The notes: generated by a model not told the origin, from the sequence alone. A stretch of DNA of 64,000 bases from Alteromonas portus (GCF_005117025.1 NZ_SWCO01000002.1:434001-498000), one strand, 5' to 3'. Shown: positions 42,085 through 52,363, counted from the first letter of the stretch. Program-made: numbers and translations.

Positions 42085-42924
42085 CTAGAAAGACAAGTCT
42101 ACATTGTAGCCAGCAAATTTTCTTATGTTGATTACTCGGTCGCCATCTAGCATCCAATACTGACCCTTTACGCCCTGCAACACGCCGCTAAATGACGGGT
42201 CCTTATCAAGGTTCAACGACTTTATCTTTACCGGGTATTCTTCAACAGGGTAGTGAATATCGTGTATTGGCGTAGACACTTCTGAAACCGCTTGAAGTCC
42301 TTTTTCTTGTTTAAGGGCGTCTAAATCACTTTCAATTTTACTCATTAGTTCTGACTTTACCTGCTCTAAGTCAACCTCATCAGGCTTGCCTTTGAGCATA
42401 GTGCGCCAATTGGTTTTATCGGCAATATGGTCTTTACACAATGTTTCCACTAAACCGCTTGTAAGTCTGTCTGGCACGCGCAACATCACCGTTGCCTGCG
42501 TTGCCCCTTGGTCCATCCATCTTGTAGACACGCCTTCGGTCACTTGTCGGGTAATGCCTACTTTCACCGTGCCGGTATTTGCTAAATATACAAAGTGCTC
42601 GCTGAAGCAATGCTCTTCTCCCCACTGCGGCTCTCTGCACGTACCTTCGTGGTAATGGCACTTCTCGGGCTTGATGATACAGCTGTCGCACTGAGCAAGA
42701 GAAATGAGGCAAGGGTAGCAGTACCCTTGGTTAAAACTTTTTTTAGTTTTACGGTTGCAGTGAACGCAGTTAATCTCGCCAGAAAAAGTAACGGATACTT
42801 CTTTACCAATAAGGTCGTTGATATCTAATAAGGCGTCACCTATAGGAAGTGTATAGTGAACCTTGTTGTTTTCATCAGCTGAGGTACGCATTTTCTTAAG
42901 CATACCTGAATAGTTTGTCGTCAC
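42085..42924 (-). CDS. DUF2797 domain protein with zinc-binding cysteines
   Basis: A 279-residue protein of the DUF2797 family, function unknown. It has a cysteine cluster suggesting two zinc knuckles: CVHCNRKTKKSF, then GYCYPCLISLAQCDSC (about residues 57-82), further CHYHEGTCREPQWGEEHC, and a GIY-YIG-like strand pattern beginning FVYLANTGTVKVGITRQV with TRWMDQGA. That middle part is reminiscent of GIY-YIG nuclease folds but lacks an assigned catalytic set. GTG 42924 has AAGG eight bases upstream; a later ATG at residue 8 is possible. It lies upstream-opposite to ansA on the same strand, 91 bases apart. Confidence 0.8.
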   Translation of the reverse strand: MTTNYSGMLKKMRTSADENNKVHYTLPIGDALLDINDLIGKEVSVTFSGEINCVHCNRKTKKSFNQGYCYPCLISLAQCDSCIIKPEKCHYHEGTCREPQWGEEHCFSEHFVYLANTGTVKVGITRQVTEGVSTRWMDQGATQATVMLRVPDRLTSGLVETLCKDHIADKTNWRTMLKGKPDEVDLEQVKSELMSKIESDLDALKQEKGLQAVSEVSTPIHDIHYPVEEYPVKIKSLNLDKDPSFSGVLQGVKGQYWMLDGDRVINIRKFAGYNVDLSF

Positions 42925-43015
42925 GTGTATAACCTTAATTCTTTAAATCTTTTATGGGTTAGCTTAAAAGCTAAGTACGCTAGCGTAGCCCTAAGCGATA
43001 ACGTTTAGAACAAGC

Positions 43016-44023
43016 TTAGTCGCTTAGTTCACCGCGTAAGTTTTGAGTAAGTAACTGGCACATCTCATCAAACGGCAGGCCTTTGCTAAGCAAGTAATGT
43101 AATTTCGCTAGCGCCGCTTCCGGAGTCATATCGCTTCCCGACAATACGCCAACCTCTTGCAAGCCGTGTCCTGTGGCATAACCTCCCATATTTACGCGTC
43201 CGCGCATACATTGGGTACAATTTAAAACCGGTATTTCACGGGATTTAGCATATTTTAACTGGGCAATAAGTTCGGGGTTTTGGGGCGCATTGCCCACGCC
43301 ATAACTAAGTAAGATGAGGGCATTTACTGGCTGCTGCAGGGTATTTTTGATCACCTCAGGGGCTATGCCTGGGTATAAACTCACCATGCCGATAGGCTGC
43401 GCTTTCACGCTCGACACCGTTAAAGCATTGCTTGGGCTTTTGGCTAGTTCACCCGCTTTAAGGCGAATGTTTATCCCAGCTTCTAACAAAGGAGGGAAGT
43501 TTGGAGAATCGAAAGCGCTGAATCCATCTGCATCCACTTTTCGACTGCGGTTGCCTCGTAAGAGCCGATTATTAAAGAAAAGGCCTACTTCAGCTATGGG
43601 AAAATTAGCTGCAATAAACAGAGCATTTAATAGATTCACTTGTCCGTCTGAACGAAGTTCTGCCAGTGGGATTTGTGAGCCTGTTACTATTACTGGCTTC
43701 GACAAGTCCTCTAGCATGAAGCTTAGTGCAGAAGCCGTGTAGGCCATTGTGTCGGTACCGTGCAGAATAATGAAGCCGTCATACTTATCATAGTTTTCGG
43801 CAATATCGTCGGCGATACGTTGCCAGTCGGACGGATCCATATCTGATGAGTCGATAAGGTTGTCGTATTCATGCAAAGTGAAAAGAGGCATTTCAGAACG
43901 GTGAAATTCAGGCATCTTTTTCAATGTGTCAGATAAGAAGCCTGCTGCGGGTACGTAGCCTTGCTTAGAGGGCTTCATACCAATTGTTCCGCCTGTATAG
44001 GCTATATATATGTGTTTGCGCAT
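43016..44023 (-). CDS. ansA: L-asparaginase type I (cytoplasmic)
   Basis: Hydrolyses asparagine to aspartate and ammonia. The 335-residue cytoplasmic form has no signal peptide. The nucleophilic threonine is in AYTGGTIGMK (T13), the second catalytic set in LHGTDTMAYTASALSFML (near residue 90), and the substrate loop in VTGSQIPLAELRSDGQVNL. The AnsA-type C-terminal GRVNMGGYATGHGLQEVGV is present. It is downstream-adjacent to the lipA terminator and read in the same direction; linkage to sppA, as in E. coli, is loosened here. Confidence 0.95.
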   Translation of the reverse strand: MRKHIYIAYTGGTIGMKPSKQGYVPAAGFLSDTLKKMPEFHRSEMPLFTLHEYDNLIDSSDMDPSDWQRIADDIAENYDKYDGFIILHGTDTMAYTASALSFMLEDLSKPVIVTGSQIPLAELRSDGQVNLLNALFIAANFPIAEVGLFFNNRLLRGNRSRKVDADGFSAFDSPNFPPLLEAGINIRLKAGELAKSPSNALTVSSVKAQPIGMVSLYPGIAPEVIKNTLQQPVNALILLSYGVGNAPQNPELIAQLKYAKSREIPVLNCTQCMRGRVNMGGYATGHGLQEVGVLSGSDMTPEAALAKLHYLLSKGLPFDEMCQLLTQNLRGELSD

Positions 44024-44135
44024 GAAATAACCTTACCCTTAGTTTGGGATTGCTCTTTTAAAAAGGGGATAGCGTAATTTGTCGGGCATTCTAACAATAC
44101 CCTTGGGTTTGTCACCCAGAAATACGAAGCTACAA

Positions 44136-44163
44136 AAAAAGCGGTGATTATCACCGCTTGTTT
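44136..44163 (-). terminator. lipA terminator
   Basis: AAGCGGTGA-TTA-TCACCGCTT (44139-44147 with 44151-44159), followed on the minus strand by seven T. It ends the dacA/ybeD-lipB-lipA direction of transcription. Confidence 0.85.
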
Positions 44164-44209
44164 TTGTAAACATCTTTTATAAGCGAAGGGCATAGCCTTT
44201 CGCTCGTAA

Positions 44210-45172
44210 CTATTTAACTTCTTTACCTGCAGCTTGTTGGTCAGCGTGATAGCTAGAACGAACCATTGGGCCACATGCCGCGTGGGTGAAGCCAATCTCT
44301 TTAGCATAGTCACCTAAAGCATCGAACTCTTTCGGGTGAACATAGCGTTTAACCGGATAGTGGTGACGGCTAGGCTGAAGATATTGACCTAAGGTCAGCA
44401 TGTCTACGTCATGAGCACGTAAATCATCAAGTACACCTTGGATCTCTTCGTTTTCTTCACCCATACCCATCATCAGACCTGACTTTGTCATAACGTCTGG
44501 ATGTTGTGCTTTAAATTTCTTCAGCAAATCTAACGACCACTGATAGTTTGCACCTGGGCGACACTCGCGGTACAAGCGTGGAATGGTTTCAAGGTTGTGG
44601 TTGAATACGTCCGGTACGCCATTTTTGAAAATCTCAAGCGCGCGATCCATACGTCCACGGAAATCGGGTACGAGTACTTCGATTGTTGTCGTTGGACTGT
44701 GTTCGCGAATGGCGTTAATACAGTCTACGAAATGCTGAGCTCCGCCATCGCGAAGGTCATCGCGGTCTACAGAAGTAATAACCACGTAACGCAGGTTCAT
44801 TTCTGCGATAGTTTTAGCTAGCTTTTCAGGTTCTTCTGCACTTGGAGGAAGAGGTTTACCATGAGCTACATCACAGAAAGGGCAGCGACGGGTGCAAATA
44901 TCACCCAAAATCATAAAGGTCGCAGTACCGTGATTGAAACATTCGGCAAGGTTAGGGCAGCTTGCTTCTTCACATACAGAATGAAGGTTGTTTTTGCGCA
45001 GGGTTTGCTTGATATGGTCAATCTTCTCGGTAGTACGAGGCAGCTTTATTTTAATCCATTCAGGCTTGCGCAGCATTTCTTCCTTTTCTGTAGGAATAAT
45101 GGTGACAGGTATATGTTTTACTTTTTCATCATCGCGAAGTTTTACCCCCGCTTGAGGTCGTGCGTTACTCAT
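44210..45172 (-). CDS. lipA: Lipoyl synthase
   Basis: Radical-SAM enzyme that inserts two sulfur atoms into octanoyl groups on E2/GcvH proteins. Both clusters are visible: the auxiliary cluster cysteines in [12 protein letters not shown], and the radical-SAM CxxxCxxC in [32 protein letters not shown] and the C-terminal RSSYHADQ complete the family pattern. ATG 45172 (MSNARPQAG, 320 residues) has AAGAAGG nearby and overlaps the end of lipB by eight bases, implying coupling. The longer frame starting at 45202 is unlikely. Confidence 0.97.
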   Translation of the reverse strand: MSNARPQAGVKLRDDEKVKHIPVTIIPTEKEEMLRKPEWIKIKLPRTTEKIDHIKQTLRKNNLHSVCEEASCPNLAECFNHGTATFMILGDICTRRCPFCDVAHGKPLPPSAEEPEKLAKTIAEMNLRYVVITSVDRDDLRDGGAQHFVDCINAIREHSPTTTIEVLVPDFRGRMDRALEIFKNGVPDVFNHNLETIPRLYRECRPGANYQWSLDLLKKFKAQHPDVMTKSGLMMGMGEENEEIQGVLDDLRAHDVDMLTLGQYLQPSRHHYPVKRYVHPKEFDALGDYAKEIGFTHAACGPMVRSSYHADQQAAGKEVK

Positions 45173-45836
45173 CAAAACCTTCTTTGTAAGTTGGCTGTGC
45201 AAGGGAAAGCGCTTCTAGCAACAATTGCGATAATTCCTTACCAGCGGTTTCAAGTGTCGTTGGACCATTAAGGCGCGCGGTATCGATCATTTCCATACCG
45301 GCGTAACCACATGGGTTTATACGCTGAAACGGTGATAGGTCCATATTAACATTTAAAGCCAAGCCGTGAAACGAGCAGCCATTACGTATTCTTAAACCAA
45401 GCGAGCAGACTTTTTTCTCATCAACGTATACCCCAGGCGCATCGGGCTTTGGGTAGGCTTTTACGTCATACTTGGCAAGTAGTCCGACCACTGCTTCTTC
45501 CATCGCGGTCACTAGGTGACGTACACCTAACTTTCTTCGCTTTATGTTAAGCATAAGATAGATAACTTGCTGTCCCGGGCCGTGGTAAGTCACCTGACCA
45601 CCACGGTCGACCTGCACAACCGGTATATCGCCGGGCATTAAAATATGCTCAGCCTTACCTGCTTGACCTTGTGTAAACACAGCTTCGTGTTCAACAAGCC
45701 ATATTTCATCTTGTGTGTGTTGGTCACGCTCATCAGTAAAACGTTTCATTGCTTCAAAGATAGGTGCGTAAGGCTGACGACCGAGTTGACGTACTATAAC
45801 GCCTTCTGCACTCGCCAATGTTGACTGCTCATTCAC
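45165..45836 (-). CDS. lipB: Octanoyltransferase
   Basis: Transfers octanoate from acyl carrier protein to lipoyl domains, the step before LipA. The 223-residue protein has [19 protein letters not shown] (substrate-binding region), the lysine in [17 protein letters not shown], and the nucleophilic cysteine in [12 protein letters not shown]. Start is GTG 45836, immediately after the ybeD TAA, with AGGG upstream. It forms a tight ybeD-lipB-lipA group. Confidence 0.97.
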   Translation of the reverse strand: MNEQSTLASAEGVIVRQLGRQPYAPIFEAMKRFTDERDQHTQDEIWLVEHEAVFTQGQAGKAEHILMPGDIPVVQVDRGGQVTYHGPGQQVIYLMLNIKRRKLGVRHLVTAMEEAVVGLLAKYDVKAYPKPDAPGVYVDEKKVCSLGLRIRNGCSFHGLALNVNMDLSPFQRINPCGYAGMEMIDTARLNGPTTLETAGKELSQLLLEALSLAQPTYKEGFDE

Positions 45837-46100
45837 TTAAAGTACAACCCTAACAAGCTCTAATTTAGCTAATTCAGTGTAGATAGTTTCCATGTGCTCT
45901 TTGCTGGTAACACGCACGCTGATAGACACCGAGTGGTAAGTACCTTTACTACTTGGTTTTACATTTGGCGAATAGTCACCTGGAGCATGCTGTTGAAGAC
46001 AGCTAACTACCTGTTGGGGTAGGTCTTCATGGGCAACGCCCATCACTTTAAACGTTTGGTTTGTTGGAAAATCTAGTAATTCGTCGAAACGGGTATCCAT
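45837..46100 (-). CDS. ybeD: YbeD family protein (DUF493)
   Basis: An 87-residue ACT-like alpha/beta protein of the DUF493/YbeD family, function unknown, thought to be regulatory because of its allosteric-domain-like fold. The N-terminal [14 protein letters not shown], then [12 protein letters not shown] and [20 protein letters not shown] are typical. It is positioned between dacA and lipB as in E. coli. Its TAA abuts the lipB GTG with no gap. It is separated from dacA by a terminator-like hairpin at 46138. Confidence 0.95.
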   Translation of the reverse strand: MDTRFDELLDFPTNQTFKVMGVAHEDLPQQVVSCLQQHAPGDYSPNVKPSSKGTYHSVSISVRVTSKEHMETIYTELAKLELVRVVL

Positions 46101-46128
46101 GCGATATCCTTGGTACTTAAAATATCAT

Positions 46129-46160
46129 ATAAAAAAACGGCCAGATTGTAACAAATCTGG
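46129..46160 (-). terminator. dacA terminator
   Basis: CGGCCAGATT, GTAAC loop, AAATCTGGCCG (46138-46147 with about 46152-46163), followed on the minus strand by seven T. It lies between dacA and ybeD, so dacA is probably a separate unit. Confidence 0.8.
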
Positions 46161-46201
46161 CCGCTTCACAACTAGCTTTTTAACGTTTTCAGTAACAGAA
46201 C

Positions 46202-47386
46202 TTACTCGTCGTCAAATCCTAGCTGAAGCATAATGTAGTCTTTAGCGCGGTTAAAAAAGCTGCCTTCTTTTACTTCTTGAAGCGTTACCAATGGGTAACT
46301 CGCCACATCTTCACCATCTAGCTGTAGGTAAAGTTTCCCAACAACTTGGCCTTTTGCAAGTGGCGCTTCTAGCTTGTCGTCAAGTTCAAAGTTAGCTTCT
46401 AAATTTGCCGCCTGACCGCGTGGAATAGTAATGGGGGTAGATTGATTAATTCCAAGGTCAACGGTTTCTCTGTCACCCATGTAGATGCGGTGCGCAACAA
46501 AACTATGGCCCGCTTGGTAAGGCGTTAATGTTTCATAAAAGCGGAAGCCATATTTCAGCAGCTTCTTGTTTTCAACCTTACGTGCACGTTCACTGTCAGT
46601 ACCCATTACTACAGAGATTAAACGCATACCGCCTTGTTCAGCCGAAGTGATAAGGCTGTAGCCCGCATCTGACGTATGGCCAGTTTTAATACCATCTACG
46701 TTTAGGCTTTTGTCCCATAATAGGCTATTGCGGTTGTATTGCTTAATGCCGTTGTAGGTAAACTCTTTCTCGCTGTAAATTTTGTACATTTCTGGCGTTT
46801 CAGCGATAAGTGCGCGAGACAAAACTGCCATGTCACGTGGTGTGGTGTAGTGATCAGGGTCATGTAAACCGTGAGCGTTTACCCAGTGTGAACTTGTCAT
46901 ACCAAGCGAGGCTGAGTGAGCGTTCATCATGCTGGCAAAAGCAGATTCTGAGCCTGCTACGTGTTCAGCCATTGCTACACAGGCGTCGTTACCTGACTGC
47001 ACAACAATACCGCGCAGCAAGTCGCGTACAGAAACTTGTGTACCTACTTCGATGAACATTTTTGAAGAATCTGGGAATTTCTTCGCCCATGCATTCTCAG
47101 AAATGGTGACTTCATCGTCAAGACTAATGTTGCCTGCTTGAAGTTCTTTACCAATAACATAAATAGTCATGATTTTGGTTAAACTTGCTGGTGCAAGCTG
47201 CATGTCTGCGTTTTTTGATGCGATAACATTACCGGTTTCATAGTCGGTAAGTAAAAAACCTTCTGCAGCTACAGTTGGGGCAGGCGGTGTGACTACTGCT
47301 GCGTTTGCTGTATGCAGTAATGTCCCCATCACCAAAAAGGCAAATGAAAGTAATGACGGTTTAGCGCGTTGAATTATTCTGAGCAT
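46202..47386 (-). CDS. dacA: D-alanyl-D-alanine carboxypeptidase (PBP5/6 family)
   Basis: Trims the terminal D-Ala from peptidoglycan pentapeptides in the periplasm. From ATG 47386 (394 residues) it has a signal peptide to about residue 30 (HTANAA), the active-site SLTK (S68, K71), SGN (131-133) and KTG (234-236). After the peptidase domain comes the beta-rich PBP5_C domain, then the amphipathic C-terminal membrane anchor FFNRAKDYIMLQL. The frame extends 32 codons upstream, but homologues and the signal peptide favour this ATG. The hairpin downstream isolates it from ybeD. Confidence 0.95.
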   Translation of the reverse strand: MLRIIQRAKPSLLSFAFLVMGTLLHTANAAVVTPPAPTVAAEGFLLTDYETGNVIASKNADMQLAPASLTKIMTIYVIGKELQAGNISLDDEVTISENAWAKKFPDSSKMFIEVGTQVSVRDLLRGIVVQSGNDACVAMAEHVAGSESAFASMMNAHSASLGMTSSHWVNAHGLHDPDHYTTPRDMAVLSRALIAETPEMYKIYSEKEFTYNGIKQYNRNSLLWDKSLNVDGIKTGHTSDAGYSLITSAEQGGMRLISVVMGTDSERARKVENKKLLKYGFRFYETLTPYQAGHSFVAHRIYMGDRETVDLGINQSTPITIPRGQAANLEANFELDDKLEAPLAKGQVVGKLYLQLDGEDVASYPLVTLQEVKEGSFFNRAKDYIMLQLGFDDE

Positions 47387-47805
47387 GGTTCTAATTTCTT
47401 TGACCGTTTGTCCGTGTGAGTTAAAGCTTACCTTGTTGATGCGATGACCGCGAAGCGAAGATCGCAAAACAGGGCTACCCAATTTTAGCTTTTATCCAGT
47501 TCGTAACCGAACCCTAATTATTCACCCACTTATTTGTGGGGGCAAACAGAGATCTTAACGAAAGGCTGCTTATAAGACTAGGTTTTATCAAAAAAGTTTA
47601 CGTGATAGTAGGGATAAGGCGAAGAAACCGTGATATTGCCTGTTGAATGACACATTGCTGCCACAATGTTGTTGCTTTTATAAGCGGGTAAACTTAACGA
47701 GAAGACTATCAATTCACGAGTGAGTTTTTCATAACGTCTGACGCCCGTTGAAAGGCACGGTTAAAAGTGATCTATGTATTAGAAATTTTGGCCCTTACAT
47801 GGCCC
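47387..47805. promoter_or_regulatory. 419-base gap between dacA and rlpA
   Basis: Between two minus-strand genes in the envelope cluster. It presumably holds the dacA promoter. A small CACCCAC/GTGGGGG stem lies near 47523-47542. No second gene is supported, and the minus-strand frame running upstream of the dacA ATG lacks signs of translation. Confidence 0.4.
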
Positions 47806-48828
47806 CTACATGGTTTGTGTAATTGCGTAGGCGTTGGGGTAACCATTTTGTTTTAATTGTTCGAGCACTTCTGCCACCACGGCTTCATCGTGAATAGGGC
47901 CAAGCTGAAGTCTGTATAGGTTATCTGTTACGGGTAAGTGGGCGGGAATTTGGTACAGCGCCGATAGAACATTCGAGATAGATTTTGCTTTCTCGGCGTT
48001 TGACAGGGCAGCAACTTGAATATAGATAGCATCATTCACTTCATTGCTACCTTTAGCGGGGCTGCTTGCATTTGCATTCTCGCTACTCGTTGAGGACGTT
48101 GCCGGTGGTGTAGGTGAAGTGGCTGCCAATGAAGGCGCGGGTACCACCGCAATTCCCAAATATTCATCGTACGTTACCGTGGGGTTATTACCCACAGTGA
48201 CGTTGTTTTGTTCGTCAAAGTGAATGACTTCAAGTTTGACTTTCGCTGTTCCCTTACTGTGGTAGCCCAGTTTAACGGCAGCTGCATACGATAAATCTAT
48301 AATTCTATCATCGTGAAACGGGCCGCGGTCGTTAACGCGAACAATGGCTTGCTTGTTGTTTTCCAAGTTAGTAACGCGCACGTAAGAGGGCAGTGGCAAT
48401 GTTTTGTGAGCGGCACTCATTGCAAACATATTGTAGGTTTCACCATTTGAGGTTAAGTGGCCATGAAACTTCTGTCCATACCAACTGGCATAGCCTATTT
48501 CTTCATAGCCCTTACCGCTATCCATTGGCGTATAGTGTTTGCCCAGCACCTTGTATGGCCTGCTGTTAAACATGCGGTAGGCTTCATATTTTGGCACTGC
48601 ATCTAATGTCTCTGGTTTCTTGGCAACGTGCTTAGGCGCCGAGTCTTGCTTTTGGGTATAGCGTCCAGATTGGGTTGGTGCACTTTGGCACCCCACTAGT
48701 ATTAATACTAAGAAGACAGCGGAGCCGTAGCGAAAGAATTGTCCGTTTGCCAGATTCTGGTTAATAAGACCTGCATTGACTAAACCCGCTTTAACAAAAT
48801 TAAGTACCGAAAAAAGGCGCTGCAACAT
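47806..48828 (-). CDS. rlpA: Rare lipoprotein A, septal-ring lytic transglycosylase
   Basis: An outer-membrane lipoprotein that cleaves denuded glycan strands or supports that process in some bacteria. A long N-terminal segment precedes the lipobox, with acylation cysteine C47 in LILVGCQS. The double-psi beta-barrel domain contains GYASWYGQKFHGHLTSNGE, AAHKTLPLPSYVRV and NDRGPFHDDRIIDLSYAAA. A low-complexity Ser/Pro/Thr linker follows, and a C-terminal SPOR domain (about residues 262-340) binds denuded glycans. It is five bases from rodA in the same unit. At 340 residues it is typical. Confidence 0.95.
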   Translation of the reverse strand: MLQRLFSVLNFVKAGLVNAGLINQNLANGQFFRYGSAVFLVLILVGCQSAPTQSGRYTQKQDSAPKHVAKKPETLDAVPKYEAYRMFNSRPYKVLGKHYTPMDSGKGYEEIGYASWYGQKFHGHLTSNGETYNMFAMSAAHKTLPLPSYVRVTNLENNKQAIVRVNDRGPFHDDRIIDLSYAAAVKLGYHSKGTAKVKLEVIHFDEQNNVTVGNNPTVTYDEYLGIAVVPAPSLAATSPTPPATSSTSSENANASSPAKGSNEVNDAIYIQVAALSNAEKAKSISNVLSALYQIPAHLPVTDNLYRLQLGPIHDEAVVAEVLEQLKQNGYPNAYAITQTM

Positions 48829-48833
48829 AAAAG

Positions 48834-49949
48834 TTATCTAGACATTAAACGTTTCTGAGTGGCAATGGCCATAAGAATGCCAAAACCCGCCATCAAAGTC
48901 ACCATGGAAGTTCCACCAAAACTCACTAAGGGAAGCGGTACGCCAACTACAGGGAGTAATCCAGACACCATCCCCATATTTACAAACACATAAACGAAAA
49001 AGGTAAGCGTAATACTGCCGCCAAGTAGTTTTGCATAGGCGTCTTGTGCGCGACTAGAAATAATGAGTCCGCGCATAATAATAAAAATATAGATTGCCAT
49101 TAGGCACATAACGCCGGTAAGGCCAAACTCTTCGCTAAAAACCGAAAAGATAAAGTCGGTGTGGCGTTCGGGTAAAAATTCAAGCTGTGACTGGGTGCCC
49201 TGTAGCCAGCCTTTGCCGTCTACGCCACCAGAACCAATGGCTATTTTAGATTGGATAATGTGGTAGCCCGAACCCAGTGGGTCGCTTTCTGGATTTAAAA
49301 AGGTAAGCACCCGCTGTTTTTGATAATCCTTCATTAAAAAGAACCACATAACAGGTGCAAACGCGCCAACTAACCCGCCCACAATAGAAATAAGTCGCCA
49401 ACTCATACCGGCCAAAAATATGGCAAAGATACCTGAACTAGCAATAAGCAATGAGGTTCCTAAATCGGGTTGCTTTGCAATGAGAATAGTGGGAACCACC
49501 ACTAAACCAAAACCAACAATGATATGAGTTGTGCGGGGTGGCATGGTAAATTTGCTGATATACCATGCCACCATCATGGGCACGGCAAGCTTCATAAGTT
49601 CAGAGGGTTGGAAGCGGATGAAACCCAAATCGAGCCAGCGCTGTGCGCCCTTACCCATGTCGCCAAATAGCAGTACCGCCACAAGCATTAGCAGGCCAGC
49701 AGCGTAAGCGTAAGTAGAGAAGAACCTAAACACTCCAAGAGGGACTTGGGCTAGACCGAACATGACGATAAAGCTAAATCCCAGCCTGATAAATTGGCGC
49801 TCCATTTGTTCCATATCCTGACCCGACGCAGAATAGAGGGTAAATAGTCCAACACAACTGAGTACGAGCAGGCCCACCAGTAGCCAGCCGTCAATGTGAA
49901 TTCGCTGAAGAAAGCTTATCTTATTGGGGTTTATGGTGGTTCGCTTCAC
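48834..49949 (-). CDS. rodA: Rod shape-determining glycosyltransferase RodA
   Basis: A SEDS-family peptidoglycan polymerase working with PBP2 in the elongasome (also called mrdB). The 371 residues form about ten membrane segments. The conserved segments FIRFQPSELMKLAVPM, KQPDLGTSLLIASSGIFA and LPVVGVPLPLVSFGGTS are present, the last being the SEDS signature near the C-terminus. The GTG start overlaps the mrdA stop as GTGA, with GGGG upstream, so PBP2 and RodA are made together. Confidence 0.97.
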   Translation of the reverse strand: MKRTTINPNKISFLQRIHIDGWLLVGLLVLSCVGLFTLYSASGQDMEQMERQFIRLGFSFIVMFGLAQVPLGVFRFFSTYAYAAGLLMLVAVLLFGDMGKGAQRWLDLGFIRFQPSELMKLAVPMMVAWYISKFTMPPRTTHIIVGFGLVVVPTILIAKQPDLGTSLLIASSGIFAIFLAGMSWRLISIVGGLVGAFAPVMWFFLMKDYQKQRVLTFLNPESDPLGSGYHIIQSKIAIGSGGVDGKGWLQGTQSQLEFLPERHTDFIFSVFSEEFGLTGVMCLMAIYIFIIMRGLIISSRAQDAYAKLLGGSITLTFFVYVFVNMGMVSGLLPVVGVPLPLVSFGGTSMVTLMAGFGILMAIATQKRLMSR

Positions 49950-51862
49950 TGGTTTACCCCTAACTTATTGTGACTACTTGCTGTATTAACGTCGGCAGTT
50001 TCAAAAACACGATCTCTAAAGTAAAAGTCCATGATTTGACGAGCGACAGGCGCCGCGTTCTTACTACCACCACCTACGTTTTCAAGCACAACGGTTACCG
50101 ATATTTCTGGGTCATTAAAAGGTGCGAATCCTACGTACATGGCGTTGTCGCGAAGGCGCTCATCAATTTTAGAGGCATCGTATTTTTCATTTTGACCTAC
50201 GGTAAAGAGCTGGGCTGTACCAGTTTTACCTGCCGAGTCGTAGGGGGTGTCGGCAAAGGCATGACGTGCGCCACCTTCTTCGCCGCTCACAACATCACGC
50301 ATGGCGTTTAACACTACATCTAAATTCTTGCGATTTTTTATTTCTATGGGCCGCAGCGACTTAAGCGGAATGAGGTCGACAGAACTATCGGTATTCATAT
50401 ATCCGCGAATGATTTGAGGAATATAGCGTTCCCCGGCATTAATAAGGGTATTCACCGACGTATTTAATTGCACAGGTGTGGTAGTCCAGTAGCTTTGACC
50501 TATACCAACAGGGATGGTGTCGCCGATATACCAAGGTTGATTAAAGCGAGCGCGTTTCCAGCCGCGGCTCGGCATATTAGCATCGGATTCTTCATACAGG
50601 TCAATGCCTGTGAAATCGCCGAAGCCAAATTCATACATAGACTCGCTGATTTTATCGATACCTAATTTGTAAGCCAGTTCGTAATAGTAGGTATCGCAAG
50701 ACACCTCAATTGCTTTAGATACGTCGACTTTACCGTGGCCCCATCGACGCCAATCACGCCACACGTGAGACACATTAGGCAACTGATAGCGCCCAGTGTC
50801 ATTAATTGTATAGTCTTTAGTAATCACCCCTTCTTCTAAACCAATAAAACCCAAATGGGGCTTGATCGTAGAAGCGGGGGGATATTGCCCCTGTGTTGCT
50901 CGATTAATCAACGGGCGATCGGGTGAGTTCAATAACGCAGAGTAATTTTTACTACTGATGCCGTGTACAAATAAATTGGGATCGTAGCTGGGGTTGGAGT
51001 AGAGGGCGAGTACGCCACCGGTTTTTACATCGGTTACCACAACAGCGCCGCGCATGCCTTCTATTATTCGCTGAGCCTCTAACTGAAGCTCTAAATCTAA
51101 GTTAAGTACGATGTCTTTGCCTGGTGTTGGTGGCTCAACACTAAGTACACGAATAATGCGGCCTTGGTTATTCACCTCTACCTGCTGGTAGCCCACCTTT
51201 CCATGGAGTAGCTCTTCATGGTATTTCTCAATGCCTAGCTTGCCAATATCGTGGGTGGCAGCGTAATTATCTTCTTGGCCTGCTTCGACTAGCTTTTGTA
51301 GGTCTCGCTTGTTGATACGCGCAACATAACCCAGGGCATGGGTTAAGGTTTCTTTATACGGATAATGACGTGCCAAACGCGCTTCAATTTGTACGCCTGG
51401 GAATTTGTGTTTACTGGCAGAAAATAGCGCGACTTCTTCTTCGCTTAACTGGGTGCGAAGCGCAACGGGTTTGAATCGTCGGGTACCTTTAAGCGCTGAT
51501 TGGAAGCGCTCAAGTTCGTCATTGGTTATACCCATTAGTTCTGTTAAATCGGCCAGGGTTTGGTCGATGTCATCCACTTGCTCTGGAATAACTTCCAAAC
51601 TGAAAACCGGGCGGTTTTCGGCTAATAGCACGCCGTTGCGGTCATAGATAAGACCACGGTTTGGCGCTATTGGCAGAACTTTGATGCGATTACCGTTAGA
51701 ACGGGTTTGATAATCTTCAAACTGGGTAACCTGCAAAGAATAAAGGTTATTAAGTACAATGCCCAACATGGCAACAACAATAATAAAAGCAATGGTCGCA
51801 CGGCGTGCAAACAAGTTCGCTTCTGCAGAATGATCGCGAATAGCTTGTCGTTTTCTTGGCAT
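49946..51862 (-). CDS. mrdA: Penicillin-binding protein 2
   Basis: Monofunctional transpeptidase of the rod complex. Counted from ATG 51862 (638 residues), it has an N-terminal anchor (about 23-43), a dimerisation/pedestal domain, and the transpeptidase domain with S331-x-x-K334 (PASTIKPH), S388-C-D390 (SCDTYYYELA) and K546-T-G548 (AGKTGTA). I choose this ATG because AAAGGAAATCA lies before it, while the upstream ATG 51877 has no ribosome site. Five extra residues are the only difference. It is co-translated with rodA. Confidence 0.96.
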   Translation of the reverse strand: MPRKRQAIRDHSAEANLFARRATIAFIIVVAMLGIVLNNLYSLQVTQFEDYQTRSNGNRIKVLPIAPNRGLIYDRNGVLLAENRPVFSLEVIPEQVDDIDQTLADLTELMGITNDELERFQSALKGTRRFKPVALRTQLSEEEVALFSASKHKFPGVQIEARLARHYPYKETLTHALGYVARINKRDLQKLVEAGQEDNYAATHDIGKLGIEKYHEELLHGKVGYQQVEVNNQGRIIRVLSVEPPTPGKDIVLNLDLELQLEAQRIIEGMRGAVVVTDVKTGGVLALYSNPSYDPNLFVHGISSKNYSALLNSPDRPLINRATQGQYPPASTIKPHLGFIGLEEGVITKDYTINDTGRYQLPNVSHVWRDWRRWGHGKVDVSKAIEVSCDTYYYELAYKLGIDKISESMYEFGFGDFTGIDLYEESDANMPSRGWKRARFNQPWYIGDTIPVGIGQSYWTTTPVQLNTSVNTLINAGERYIPQIIRGYMNTDSSVDLIPLKSLRPIEIKNRKNLDVVLNAMRDVVSGEEGGARHAFADTPYDSAGKTGTAQLFTVGQNEKYDASKIDERLRDNAMYVGFAPFNDPEISVTVVLENVGGGSKNAAPVARQIMDFYFRDRVFETADVNTASSHNKLGVNQ

Positions 51863-51892
51863 TGATTTCCTTTGCATTAGTCTGACGACGCC

Positions 51893-52363
51893 TTATTCAC
51901 GGTGATATGGGTGGTTTTGGGTCACCGACCATGCGCGGTATAAGCTTTCTGTAAGAATGATCCTAACAAGAGGATGGGGAAGTGTAAGGGCCGATAAAGA
52001 CCACTTTTGTTCCGACGCAGCAATACATTCTGGTGCTAGCCCTTCTGGGCCGCCAATGAGCAGACTTACGTCCCGTCCGTCCATTTTCCAATTGTCGAGC
52101 TGTTTTGCTAAAGTAGGTGTGTCCCACGGTTTGCCCGTTACTTCTAACGTAACAATGCGGTTTCCTTTTGGAATAGCGGCCAGCATTTGCTCGCCTTCCT
52201 TTTCTAAGATGCGCTTAATATCGGCGTTTTTTCCTCGTTTGCCGGCAGGTATTTCAGTGAATGACACAGGCATGTCGCTAGGAAATCGACGAATAAATTC
52301 ATCCACACCGGTATTTACCCAGTTTGGCATCTTTGTTCCAACCGCGACGATTTGTATACGCAC
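51893..52363 (-). CDS. rlmH: 23S rRNA pseudouridine1915 N3-methyltransferase
   Basis: Methylates pseudouridine 1915 of 23S rRNA on the assembled 70S ribosome. The 156-residue SPOUT-fold protein shows the [16 protein letters not shown] opening, the SAM-binding knot [13 protein letters not shown] (about residues 100-112) and the C-terminal [20 protein letters not shown] with HPYHRE. Start is GTG 52363. It lies downstream of rsfS with a hairpin between them, and 15 bases or so before mrdA. Confidence 0.97.
   Translation of the reverse strand: MRIQIVAVGTKMPNWVNTGVDEFIRRFPSDMPVSFTEIPAGKRGKNADIKRILEKEGEQMLAAIPKGNRIVTLEVTGKPWDTPTLAKQLDNWKMDGRDVSLLIGGPEGLAPECIAASEQKWSLSALTLPHPLVRIILTESLYRAWSVTQNHPYHRE

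Noticed and set aside
47387-47482. A longer dacA start at 47482
   Set aside because: It would place 32 charged and polar residues before a clean signal peptide. ATG 47386 gives the expected start.
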